Shown piece by piece: positions 43,692 to 52,683 of a DNA stretch of 64,000 nt (position 1 is its first letter; each line of letters starts with the position of its first letter). The stretch covers positions 248,001 through 312,000 of the forward strand of contig NZ_VCEI01000028.1 in the NCBI RefSeq assembly GCF_005860765.1, given 5' to 3'. The notes below the pieces were generated by a model that was not told the origin of the DNA, ran no database searches, and saw only the letters and a program-made list of their open reading frames with translations. Position numbers and translations under genes: made by a program. This DNA is from Dyadobacter sediminis. GTDB taxonomy: Bacteria; Bacteroidota; Bacteroidia; Cytophagales; Spirosomataceae.

Positions 43692-44672
43692 TTACTTTTC
43701 CAGGATTTCCATATCATTCAGTTCCGGGCCGCCGCCGCGATTGGCCGACCCGGCAGCAATGTAAACCTTTTTGTTCAGTGAAACCGCCTGCGTTCCGTGT
43801 CTGCCCTGATGCAGAGCCGGCAATTTTTCCCATTTCTGTTTTTGAGGGTCAAATGCTTCCACTTCATTATGTGCTTCCACATGTGCATCGCTCTCTCCGC
43901 CAATGATCAGGATTTTATTATTATAGACAACCGTTGTATTTCCGGCTCTTAAAGTCGGAAGGTTATTGGATGCATCCATTGTGGACCATTTTCCGGTTTT
44001 GAAATCATAAACATCTACTTCCTTGATCACTGTGTTCAGAACCTGATTAATGCGCGCAGTGGAAAGCCGCCCGCCTGCAACGTACAACTTGTTATCCAAT
44101 ACTGCCACCTGCACATGATCTCGTGGACGCGGCGCATCCGCCAGCGTTTTCCATTGGTTGGTTTTCGGATCGTATTCATCAAACCAAGTAACCTGTCCGT
44201 CCCAGTGCCCGTCCTGAATTCCGCAAACAAGGTATATTTTATCATTCAGCACAAAAGCACCCGCTGCTCCGCGACGGCGGTTTTCCGGGATGGAAGCACC
44301 TTTCCGCCATTCATTTTTGACCGGATTGAAAATATAAATGTCCGGAATAGGCATCTCGTGCGGATATCCGCCGGTAAAAGCGCCCACAACATATATTTCG
44401 TTTTTATAAGTTACAGCCTGAAAATGGCTCATTTCCAAAGGCGTTTTGCTGAGGCTTGTCCAGGAGTCCTTTTTGAAATCGTATTCATCCACAGGCTTGA
44501 TACCGCGTCCGCCAAGCAGATATAATTTTCCGTTGGCGGTAGCCATGGCATTTTCGTGCCGTTTTTCAGGAAGGTTTTCCGGTTCGGAAACATTCCATAT
44601 CTGGCCTGAAACAGATGAAGACAAAATACTGAGCGCAAAAAGCAATGCACCGGTTTTGAAAAAAGGTTTCAT
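43692..44672 (-). CDS. Exported kelch-repeat beta-propeller protein
   Basis: The 326-residue protein has a signal peptide (MKPFFKTGALLFALSILSSSVSG) and then about five to six kelch units with recurring GG and Y/W pairs, such as KLYLLGGRGIKPVDEYDF, EIYVVGAFTGGYPHE, DKIYLVCGIQDG, NKLYVAGGRLSTAR and NKILIIGGESDAH. These fold as a propeller. The binding partner is unknown. I start at ATG 44672. It lies downstream of the polysaccharide locus but after its terminator, so it is probably a separate unit. Confidence 0.9.
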   Translation of the reverse strand: MKPFFKTGALLFALSILSSSVSGQIWNVSEPENLPEKRHENAMATANGKLYLLGGRGIKPVDEYDFKKDSWTSLSKTPLEMSHFQAVTYKNEIYVVGAFTGGYPHEMPIPDIYIFNPVKNEWRKGASIPENRRRGAAGAFVLNDKIYLVCGIQDGHWDGQVTWFDEYDPKTNQWKTLADAPRPRDHVQVAVLDNKLYVAGGRLSTARINQVLNTVIKEVDVYDFKTGKWSTMDASNNLPTLRAGNTTVVYNNKILIIGGESDAHVEAHNEVEAFDPQKQKWEKLPALHQGRHGTQAVSLNKKVYIAAGSANRGGGPELNDMEILEK

Positions 44673-44760
44673 TTTGTCAACGTTTGGTAAGGGATTGGAA
44701 AGTCTGCTGAAATCAGCAGCTGATTTAAAAACGCCTTTAAGGTACAAATCTATTTCATAA

Positions 44761-44802
44761 AATTGAAAGGCCGGTACGATGCCGGCCTTTCAATTGTTTT
44801 TT
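44761..44802 (-). terminator. Terminator of the susC-susD-GH144 operon
   Basis: TTGAAAGGCCGG and CCGGCCTTTCAA form a 12-bp stem with a loop of about 7 bases. On the minus strand it is followed by TTTTATG. Confidence 0.85.
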
Positions 44803-44814
44803 CAGGGTAAAAGA

Positions 44815-46191
44815 TCAGTTATTGCCGGAAATTTCCAGTGCGGGACTTTCAAATCCGAGTTTCTTCAGACCATTTTTTACATCGGGATCTTTCATGAACA
44901 ATTTCCAGAGCAAACCCGTACGGTAATTTTCGATCATGACGATGATCGGCCCCTGATCAATGGCCAGATGCGATTTTGCATACCAGTTTTGCGATTCATT
45001 AAAGGCATCCGTAAACCCGTATTCACTCCATATCTTGTCACCCAGATCATCGTAAAAATGGCGAAGTGCTTTCATGGATTGCTCCGGTGTATAAGGAAAT
45101 GACGACAATGCGGCTGTCGGGGTTATGGTTCCGAAGTCGTTTGTCGGAGAATGTGCGTTGTAGCCGTTGTACGTGTCGCTGGCCGTAAGTCCCCAGTTGT
45201 TTTCGCCATAACCTTTGAATTTGCCGGGATTGGCCACACAATGCTTGTAATTAATCATCGTATGGTTTACGTTTTGTTCCCAGTAATCGGCATACTGATC
45301 TTTGAGCTTGCGCGGATCAAGGCCGACGAATGAATAATGCGCAAAGAACAAAGGCCCGCCGTAATCGAAACCAAGCGGAAGTTTAATGCCATAGAATTCC
45401 TTGCCGTTTTTAAAATGGTCACTTTGCGCCCAGCATTTGTTGTAAACCTGAGCCGTAATCGGATAGCGCGGAGAAGAAGCACCCAAAATGTACGTGATAA
45501 GCGTCTCGTTATAACCTCTCAGTTCAAAGTTCATGGCCCAGCCATGGTTCGGGCTCCAGTGCCAGTAAAGCTGGTTCGGGTTTTCTCTGGTATAGAAATC
45601 CCATTCGGCTTCATTCCAGAGCCATTGAATCCGGTTTCTTAAATCCCTTTCCAGATCGTTATCAGCATCAAAGTATTGCCGTACTGCTAGCAATCCCTGA
45701 AAAAGAAAGGATGTTTCAACAAGGTCGCCGCCATCGTCCTTTCGTCCGAACGGAATTGTTTTTCCCGTAGCGCCATTGAGCCAGTGCGGAAAAATGCCGT
45801 GGTAATGATCTGCTTTGGACAGAAATTTGACCATTTTCAGCAGCCTTGCCGCAACGGAATCGCGGGGTTGCCATTTTCTTTCTGCCGCAACGACCATGGC
45901 CATCACACCAAATCCAGTTCCGCCAATTGTCACCACTTCGTCGCCGTAATCGTATGCAGCATTGCTTCGTTCGCGTGACATGCCGCTGACCGGATGACCA
46001 AAATCCCAGAAATACTTGAATGTCTGCTTTTGAACCAGTTCCAGCAAAGCAGTGTCTGACAAGTTTTTGGGCCGGTCGGAAGGATTAAAAAGAGGAGGTT
46101 TACTATTTGTATTTTTCCTTTTCTGTGCAAAACTTTCTGCAGCAGCAAAAAGCAGCGTAATGCATAGAAGGTAACGGAACGTTATTTTCAT
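44815..46191 (-). CDS. GH144-type glycoside hydrolase (glucoamylase family, beta-1,2-glucan type)
   Basis: The 458-residue exported protein (MKITFRYLLCITLLFAAAESFAQ) matches the bacterial glucoamylase-like GH144 family of endo-beta-1,2-glucanases: FKYFWDFGHPVSGMSRERS, GIFPHWLNGATG, NQLYWHWSPNHGWAM, GYNETLITYILGASSPRYP and SHLAIDQGPIIVMIENYRTG. It has no carbohydrate-binding or Ig-like domain, unlike its paralogue upstream, 27 bases away. It is the last gene of the operon. Beta-1,2-glucan (sophorosyl polymers) is the substrate by family; this is not shown by the sequence. Confidence 0.85.
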   Translation of the reverse strand: MKITFRYLLCITLLFAAAESFAQKRKNTNSKPPLFNPSDRPKNLSDTALLELVQKQTFKYFWDFGHPVSGMSRERSNAAYDYGDEVVTIGGTGFGVMAMVVAAERKWQPRDSVAARLLKMVKFLSKADHYHGIFPHWLNGATGKTIPFGRKDDGGDLVETSFLFQGLLAVRQYFDADNDLERDLRNRIQWLWNEAEWDFYTRENPNQLYWHWSPNHGWAMNFELRGYNETLITYILGASSPRYPITAQVYNKCWAQSDHFKNGKEFYGIKLPLGFDYGGPLFFAHYSFVGLDPRKLKDQYADYWEQNVNHTMINYKHCVANPGKFKGYGENNWGLTASDTYNGYNAHSPTNDFGTITPTAALSSFPYTPEQSMKALRHFYDDLGDKIWSEYGFTDAFNESQNWYAKSHLAIDQGPIIVMIENYRTGLLWKLFMKDPDVKNGLKKLGFESPALEISGNN

Positions 46192-46218
46192 GACGGATTG
46201 GTTTAAATTTTAACTGAC

Positions 46219-47883
46219 TTAATTCAGGTTCGGACTGGTAAAGCCCAGCTTTTTCAGGCCTGTTTTTACTTCCGGGCTGCTCATGAACAGGTTCCATGGC
46301 AAACCACTTCTGTAATTTTCGATCATGATAACAATCGGGCCCTGATCAATGGCGAGATAGGAATCTGCAAACCAGCGTTGATCTATGGAAAAGGAATCGT
46401 GAAAACCATATTCGCCCCAGATTTTATCACCCAGTTTGTAGTAAAAGAATTTCAGTGCTTTCATGGATTCCGCCGGCGTGTAAGGAAAGGAAGAAAGTGC
46501 GGCAGTCGGGGCAATTATCCCTTTGTCATTACTTGGAGAGCTGGCTGTATAGCCATCCGGAATGTCACTTGCCGTAAGTCCCCAGCATTGGTCACTGTAT
46601 CCGTTATAGCCCAGCGGATTGGTTTTGCAGTAATTGTAATTAATTAATGCATGATTTTTATTCTGGGTAAAATAATTGGCGAAACCGTCCGACAATCCGG
46701 TTGGGTTCAGACCCAGAAAAGAATAATGCGCAAAGAAGAGCGGGCCGCCATAAGGTTCGCCCAGCGGAAGTTTAATTCCGTAATATTCCTTTCCATTTAC
46801 AAAATTCCCGTGATCTGTCCAGCCCGAATCGTAAACTGACTTGGGAATGGCATGGGTCGGTGAAGAGGCGGCCAGCACGTAAGTAATCAGGCATTCGTTC
46901 CAGCCCTGGATCGGATGATTCATTTCCCATTCATATTCCGGGCTCCAGTGCCAGTAAAGTACGTTTTCATTATTTTTCCGGAACCAGTCCCATTCCACGG
47001 CTTCCCAGATTTTACTGATGTCGTTTCTCAAAGCAGTTTCAGCCGCTCCCGGATCGTTGAAATACTGACGCGCCGTGAGCAGACCCTGAATCAGAAAAGA
47101 AGTTTCTACAAGGTCAGCGCCGTTATCTTTTGTACTGAAAGGCACCACAGCTCCGGTTGCGCCATTGATCCAGTGCGGAAAAGCGCCGTGGAACCGCTGT
47201 GTTTTATCTTTCAGGAAACCGGTGATTTTCTGTAATCTTTCAAGTCCCTGCGCGCGGGTGATGAATTTTCTTTCGATAGCCACAGGAATGGTCATAATCC
47301 CGAATCCGCTTCCGCCGGAAGTTACAACGTCCCCGGAAGTGTTCCGCTCGCGTGCAAGGCCGCTAACCGGATGTCCAAAATCCCAGAAATACCTGAAAGT
47401 CTGTTTCTGAACCAGATCCAGCAATGCTTCGTCGGATAGTACAGGAAATTTATCAGTGGAATCAACTTGTGTTTGAAGGCTGACTTTTATTTCTGCCTGC
47501 AAAGTGCCGTTTGTGACGGATTTTAAAAATTTTGTAGCCGTAACCATATAGGAATTCAGGCCGTTCAATGCGGATACCGGCTCAACAACAACCGAACTGT
47601 CGCCGTTTTCAAGCGTTCCGGAAAAAGCAACGGTTTCTCCCGAACCAGTTTTGAAAGTAAACCCGTTTTTAATGGAAGTACTGTTCAAAGCAGTTGAAAA
47701 CGTAAACCTGATCTTTGGATTCAGGCTTACATTTTCAACTGCCAAACCGCTATTGATTTCATTGACCTCAACGCTTTTCAGACCGAAAGCAGAAGGTGCT
47801 GACGGCTCGGGATCCTTTTCTGATTTACAGGAAATCCCGAGCCATATCAGCAGGCAGATAAGAAACAGGTTTTTACAGGGCAT
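46219..47883 (-). CDS. GH144-type hydrolase with N-terminal Ig-like domain, lipoprotein
   Basis: The 554-residue protein begins MPCKNLFLICLLIWLGISCKSEKD, a lipoprotein signal with Cys19 followed by acidic residues, as in Bacteroidota surface lipoproteins. Residues about 30-150 form an SbsA/Big-like Ig fold (SVEVNEINSGLAVENVSLNPKIRF..SYMVTATKFLK). The GH144 domain (from about residue 150, LLDLVQKQTFRYFWDFGHPVSG) follows. It is a paralogue of the gene at 44815 with high similarity in the catalytic region. The two genes and susCD form one operon. Confidence 0.87.
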   Translation of the reverse strand: MPCKNLFLICLLIWLGISCKSEKDPEPSAPSAFGLKSVEVNEINSGLAVENVSLNPKIRFTFSTALNSTSIKNGFTFKTGSGETVAFSGTLENGDSSVVVEPVSALNGLNSYMVTATKFLKSVTNGTLQAEIKVSLQTQVDSTDKFPVLSDEALLDLVQKQTFRYFWDFGHPVSGLARERNTSGDVVTSGGSGFGIMTIPVAIERKFITRAQGLERLQKITGFLKDKTQRFHGAFPHWINGATGAVVPFSTKDNGADLVETSFLIQGLLTARQYFNDPGAAETALRNDISKIWEAVEWDWFRKNNENVLYWHWSPEYEWEMNHPIQGWNECLITYVLAASSPTHAIPKSVYDSGWTDHGNFVNGKEYYGIKLPLGEPYGGPLFFAHYSFLGLNPTGLSDGFANYFTQNKNHALINYNYCKTNPLGYNGYSDQCWGLTASDIPDGYTASSPSNDKGIIAPTAALSSFPYTPAESMKALKFFYYKLGDKIWGEYGFHDSFSIDQRWFADSYLAIDQGPIVIMIENYRSGLPWNLFMSSPEVKTGLKKLGFTSPNLN

Positions 47884-47978
47884 TTTTTCCTTTTAATACC
47901 TTATTTCAAAATTTTAAAACAAGCCTTTATTGCAAATAAGAACAGCGTAACTGACTTGATCCAATTCAATTCCGGCAG

Positions 47979-49472
47979 TTAATAACCGGGATTTTGGGTC
48001 AGTGTGCCCCCGCTCAGATCAATTTCGGATTGCGGAATCGGCCATACTTCGTTTTTGTTTGGTTTCCAGCCTAGCGGACCAAAAATCTGGGCTGCTCTTC
48101 CCTGACGGATCACATCAAAATAGCGGTCGTATTCAAGCGCAAGTTCCACATGGCGCTCATGCCAGATGGCGAGGCGCAAGGCAGCTTTGTCTGTTGTCGT
48201 AATTTTTGGAAGAACCGTCTTGCTTGTACCTCTTGCACGAGCTCTTACCATTTCCAGCGAAGCAAGCGCCTGTGTGGTATTACCCAGTTCATTGGCAGCT
48301 TCCGCATTCATCAGCAGCACTTCTGCGTACCGGATTACCCTTATATTCTGCTGCGAACCTTCATTGAATCCGGTTATATACAAGTTGAACGGAACATAAG
48401 ATTTCTGATTGTACATCGGATTGTCGCCTTCTTTGGGTATTACATCACCCGCAGGCGTGGTTTCACCCCGGAAAATAATAGATGCGTCCATTCTCGGGTC
48501 ACCAGTTTCAAAGGAATCTACAAGTGCTTCCGTAGGTGTGTTGAATCCCCAGCCGCCGCCAACTACGCCGCGTACGCCCTGAACCTGGGAATACTGTGAA
48601 TTGGATGCATCCTTATTGGAAGGAATCAGCTCATTTTGTATCTCGAAAATAGATTCGGCAGAGTTTTCATTTTGTACCCGGAAAAGTGCTTCAAAGTTCG
48701 GGAACAACGAATATTGTCCGGAAGTCATCACCTGATTGGTAAGATCAAAAACCTGCTGCCATTTCTGCTGGTACATAGCTACTTTTGCATGCAATGACAT
48801 GGCGGCGCCTTTGGTTGCACGGCCGGTGTCAGTGGAACCGTATTTCAACGGCAAAACTGCAGCTGCATCCGTAAGGTCCGCTTCAATGGCGGCATAAACT
48901 TCTGCTTTCGGTGAACGCGGGATGTTGTATTCGGTAGCATCTTTCGGAAGTGTAAGCCGCAACGGAACGTCGCCATATGCTCTTACCAATCTGAAATAGG
49001 AGTAAGCACGAATAAATTTCGCCTCTCCGATGTAACGCGCTTTCAGGGCTTCATCCATGCTGATCGCCGGAATGTTCGTAATGACCTGATTGGCATAATT
49101 GATGTTCTGATATTGTCCTGACCAGAAATCGGCTAGCTGTCCGTCACTGGAACCTACTGTAAACCGGTCATAGTCGTTGAAGAAAGTAGCGTCGGAAGGC
49201 GTACTTCCTTTTTCCGTGTCATCCGATCCCATGCTTTCCACAGCAATGGAGGCAAATGCAGTATTTCTCCAGCTGCGAAGATTGGCGTACATGGCGTTAA
49301 CGGCTTTGGTCGCATCCGCTTCATTCGTCCAGAAAACGGTTCCGGCCTGCTTTCCCTGCGGATCTGTATCCAGAAACTCCTGTCTGCATGCGGAGGGAAT
49401 CATGAGCATGGAAATCAATCCGGCGCAAACGCCCGCTTTTTTCAAGTTGTTCTTAAAATTTATATTTTTCAT
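47979..49472 (-). CDS. SusD/RagB family substrate-binding lipoprotein
   Basis: The 497-residue protein has a lipoprotein signal (SMLMIPSACRQEFLDTDPQGK, Cys29) and the SusD TPR-like helices (YANLRSWRNTAFASIAVESMG, YIGEAKFIRAYSYFRLVRAYGDVPL), and ends with the usual IPQSEIDLSGGTLTQNPGY. It binds glycan at the cell surface and acts as a lid for the SusC transporter. It is 11 bases downstream of susC. Confidence 0.95.
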   Translation of the reverse strand: MKNINFKNNLKKAGVCAGLISMLMIPSACRQEFLDTDPQGKQAGTVFWTNEADATKAVNAMYANLRSWRNTAFASIAVESMGSDDTEKGSTPSDATFFNDYDRFTVGSSDGQLADFWSGQYQNINYANQVITNIPAISMDEALKARYIGEAKFIRAYSYFRLVRAYGDVPLRLTLPKDATEYNIPRSPKAEVYAAIEADLTDAAAVLPLKYGSTDTGRATKGAAMSLHAKVAMYQQKWQQVFDLTNQVMTSGQYSLFPNFEALFRVQNENSAESIFEIQNELIPSNKDASNSQYSQVQGVRGVVGGGWGFNTPTEALVDSFETGDPRMDASIIFRGETTPAGDVIPKEGDNPMYNQKSYVPFNLYITGFNEGSQQNIRVIRYAEVLLMNAEAANELGNTTQALASLEMVRARARGTSKTVLPKITTTDKAALRLAIWHERHVELALEYDRYFDVIRQGRAAQIFGPLGWKPNKNEVWPIPQSEIDLSGGTLTQNPGY

Positions 49473-49483
49473 TTTATTGAATC

Positions 49484-52400
49484 TTAGAAAGTAACATTTA
49501 TACCAAAGTTGTAAGTCGCCGAAATCGGGTAAACATTGGCATCAATTCCCGCCTGCGTAGGCTTATTCTCATTGGCTCTTACCTCGGGAGAAAGTCCTTT
49601 GTACTTGAAGAAGTTCAGCGCATTTTGCGCATTGGCGTACAAACGCAGTTTTCTGATTTTCAGTTTTTCATTGACAGACTGCGGGAAAGTATAGCCAAGC
49701 TGCGCATTTCTCACCCTGAAATAACTGCCGCTCTGAACAAAAAAAGTATTTGGAAGATAATTAGCGCCTCCGCCTATGTTCGCCGAAGGATACGTATTGG
49801 AAGTTCCTTCTCCATGCCAGCGGTTATCAAAAAAATCTTTGGTGAAATTTTCGTTTCCGTAGCGCCAGCCCATATTGGCATTGTAAATATCCACTTTGGC
49901 CACACCCTGGAAATCAAGTGTAAGATCAATGGTTTTGTAATTCCAGCTGGTATTGATACCGTAAGTATATTTCGGGTTCGGATTCCCGATTACCTGACGG
50001 TCAAGACCTGTAATGGCTCCGTCCGGTGTGCCGTTTGTGCCGCTGATGTCACGGTATCTGAAATCGCCCGGCTTGGCATTCGGTTGTGCTGACTTGCTGA
50101 TTTCGTCCGCATTCTGGAAAATGCCGTCCACAATCAATCCATAAAATGAACCGATCGGATCGCCGACTACGGTACGTGTTGCCAGCGCGCCGCTTGTAAG
50201 TCCCACGCCACCGTCATAAATCGGGTTGGAGCCGGAAGATACGGAAAGAACAGTATTGTCATTGATGCTTCCGTTCAGGCCAATGCTGTAAGTCAGGTCT
50301 TTTCCGATTTCATCTCTCCACGTCAGAGCGGCTTCAAAGCCTTTGTTCCGGAAGTTTGCCTGATTACCCACAATCCTGCCGGTTTCGGTACCGATGGAAG
50401 TTAAAACCGGAATGTCAAAAATAGCTCTTTCCGTTTTCTTGCTGTAATAATCCAGTTCCAGGGAAAGTCTTGAATTCAATACGGCTGCTTCAAGACCGAT
50501 GTCTGTTCCTACGCCGCGTTCCCAGTAAGTTGTCGGCGGAATAATGGTGTTGATGCTGGCTCCGGTATTTAGCTGACCGCCAAAAACTGCTGCCAGGCCT
50601 CCGCCGGTTGCAACCGTAAGGGTGGAAAGATTGGACGGTACGGATGCATTACCGATTTTACCCCAGCTTCCTCTGATTTTCAGATTGTCAAAAAACTTCT
50701 GGCTTTCCATAAAAGGCTCGTTGCTGATGACCCAGCCAGCACCCACAGATGGAAAATAACCCCATGCATTACCGCCCTGGAAAAATTTGGAAGAACCGTC
50801 GGCACGCAACGATGCATTCAGAAGATAACGGTCTGCAAAAGAATAGTTAACCCTTCCAAAGTAGGAAGCATATGTTCCCAGATCGCCCTGATCTGTTACG
50901 TAACGACTGTCTGCGTTACCCAGCGTAAGGTAAAGATCGCCTTCACTGGAATACGGAACGTTCAGTGCACTTGCCGTAAGCTGATAGGATTGGTCACGTT
51001 GTGCCGATTGTCCGATCAATGCCGTGAAGTTATGATTGCCGAATTCTTTGGTATAAGTCAATGTATTTTCAAAAATCCAGTAACGTGTCTGCGGACGTAC
51101 AAACTGCAGAACGCTTGTTGTATTCTGCTGTTTCAAGGTTGCAGCATATTGCGGTGTATAACTGCGCGTTTCGTCCTGTGAATAACGTCCGCCTAGGCTT
51201 GTACGGAAAGTCAGTCCGTCCAACACATTCAGTTCCGCGTAAGCATTGGCAGTCAGCAAAGTTCTTTTTGTATTCTGATTAAAGAAATCAATGGTGACCT
51301 GCGGATTGAAATTGTTGGCATCGCCCAGACCAAAATCGTTGGGATCGCCGTAGCTTCCGTCTGCATTGTAAACCGGTACAATGGGTCCGGCCGCATACAG
51401 TTGTCTGAAAATACCGCCGGCTTCATCCTGCGATTTGCTGTAAGAACCCGTTGCCGTATAGCCGACTTTAAGGCTTTTCAGAACCTGAAAATCATTTTGT
51501 AATCTGGCTGTGTACCTTTTAAAGTTGTTTTTCTGAACAACTCCTTCCTGATTCAGGAATCCGAGTGAAAGATTGTAAGTCGATTTTTCACCGCCGCCGC
51601 TGATGGAAAGCTGATGATTGTTCACCTTTGCAGTTCTCAGTATCTGATCGTACCAGTCAGTGCCTTCGCCGTATTGTGAAGGATCAAGAATGTTCTGTTT
51701 GCCGTTGATGTTGCTCAGTTCATTCACCATGGTGGCATATTCTCTGCCATTGGCCATTTTAATCTGATTGGTAACTTTCTGAAATCCAACAAAACCGTTA
51801 TAATCCACAACGGCCTTTCCGGATTTTCCTCTTTTGGTTGTGATCAGCACAACGCCGTTAGCCGCACGTACACCGTAAATCGACTGGCTGGATGCATCTT
51901 TCAGAATGTTCATGCTTTCGATATCAGCGGAATTGAGAAAGCTGATATCATCGAACCAAACGCCGTCCACAACATAAAGCGGATTAGCGCTTCCGTAAGC
52001 AGTTCCGACACCGCGGATACGGATTTGCGGCGCTTCACCCGGTTTTCCGGAGTTGTTGATCTGAACGCCCGCTACTTTTCCTTGCAGGCCGCTTACGGCA
52101 TTCATGGAAGGCTGTCTGGAAATTTCTTCACCTTTAATTTGTGCCACAGAGCCGGTTACGTCCAGTTTGCGCTGCGTACCGTATCCGACAACAACTACTT
52201 CATTCAGAGACTTGGCATCTTCTGCCAGAGCAGCGTTGATCACCGTCTGCGTACCCACCGGAATTTCCTGGGCGACCATACCGATCATGGAAAAAACCAG
52301 AACAGACTCCGATGACGGCACCTGGATGGTGTAGTTGCCATCAATGTCGGTTGGAACGCCGGTAGTTGTTCCTTTTATGAGCACGCTGGCTCCCGGAAGT

Positions 52401-52516
52401 GCTGAACCGTCAGAGCCGGAAGTGACTTTTCCTGTTACATTTATTCCCTGTGCAAAGGATATAATACTGCAGAACAGGAAAACAAGCGTGTACAGAATTC
52501 GTACAGTAGTTTTCAT
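49484..52516 (-). CDS. SusC/RagA family TonB-linked outer-membrane protein
   Basis: The 1010-residue protein has a signal peptide (VRILYTLVFLFCSIISFA), an N-terminal carboxypeptidase-regulatory-like domain (INVTGKVTSGSDGSALPGAS), a TonB plug (GYGTQRKLDVTGSVAQIKG, residues about 110-230, with VDGVWFDDISFLN) and a 22-strand barrel ending in VTF. It imports oligosaccharides using TonB energy. It is the first gene of the operon and has a clear promoter. Confidence 0.96.
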   Translation of the reverse strand: MKTTVRILYTLVFLFCSIISFAQGINVTGKVTSGSDGSALPGASVLIKGTTTGVPTDIDGNYTIQVPSSESVLVFSMIGMVAQEIPVGTQTVINAALAEDAKSLNEVVVVGYGTQRKLDVTGSVAQIKGEEISRQPSMNAVSGLQGKVAGVQINNSGKPGEAPQIRIRGVGTAYGSANPLYVVDGVWFDDISFLNSADIESMNILKDASSQSIYGVRAANGVVLITTKRGKSGKAVVDYNGFVGFQKVTNQIKMANGREYATMVNELSNINGKQNILDPSQYGEGTDWYDQILRTAKVNNHQLSISGGGEKSTYNLSLGFLNQEGVVQKNNFKRYTARLQNDFQVLKSLKVGYTATGSYSKSQDEAGGIFRQLYAAGPIVPVYNADGSYGDPNDFGLGDANNFNPQVTIDFFNQNTKRTLLTANAYAELNVLDGLTFRTSLGGRYSQDETRSYTPQYAATLKQQNTTSVLQFVRPQTRYWIFENTLTYTKEFGNHNFTALIGQSAQRDQSYQLTASALNVPYSSEGDLYLTLGNADSRYVTDQGDLGTYASYFGRVNYSFADRYLLNASLRADGSSKFFQGGNAWGYFPSVGAGWVISNEPFMESQKFFDNLKIRGSWGKIGNASVPSNLSTLTVATGGGLAAVFGGQLNTGASINTIIPPTTYWERGVGTDIGLEAAVLNSRLSLELDYYSKKTERAIFDIPVLTSIGTETGRIVGNQANFRNKGFEAALTWRDEIGKDLTYSIGLNGSINDNTVLSVSSGSNPIYDGGVGLTSGALATRTVVGDPIGSFYGLIVDGIFQNADEISKSAQPNAKPGDFRYRDISGTNGTPDGAITGLDRQVIGNPNPKYTYGINTSWNYKTIDLTLDFQGVAKVDIYNANMGWRYGNENFTKDFFDNRWHGEGTSNTYPSANIGGGANYLPNTFFVQSGSYFRVRNAQLGYTFPQSVNEKLKIRKLRLYANAQNALNFFKYKGLSPEVRANENKPTQAGIDANVYPISATYNFGINVTF

Positions 52517-52562
52517 TAGGTATAAATTAGTTGATAGAATTATTAAAAGAATTTATTGACCT

Positions 52563-52595
52563 CAAATTTAAGTTCCAGAATCAGCAGCAATCAAA
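52563..52595 (-). promoter_or_regulatory. Bacteroidota promoter for susC
   Basis: On the minus strand TTTG (revcomp of 52592-52595) is followed after 21 bases by TAAATTTG, an exact TAnnTTTG. The susC start is about 47 bases further on. The spacing fits the -33/-7 promoter. Confidence 0.75.
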
Positions 52596-52683
52596 TAAAG
52601 CGCTACATCACCATTACATCAATTAGAATAATGCAAGGTTTAGGCGTTGTCAGAAGGTTTTATGAGGAATTAGTACAAGACGG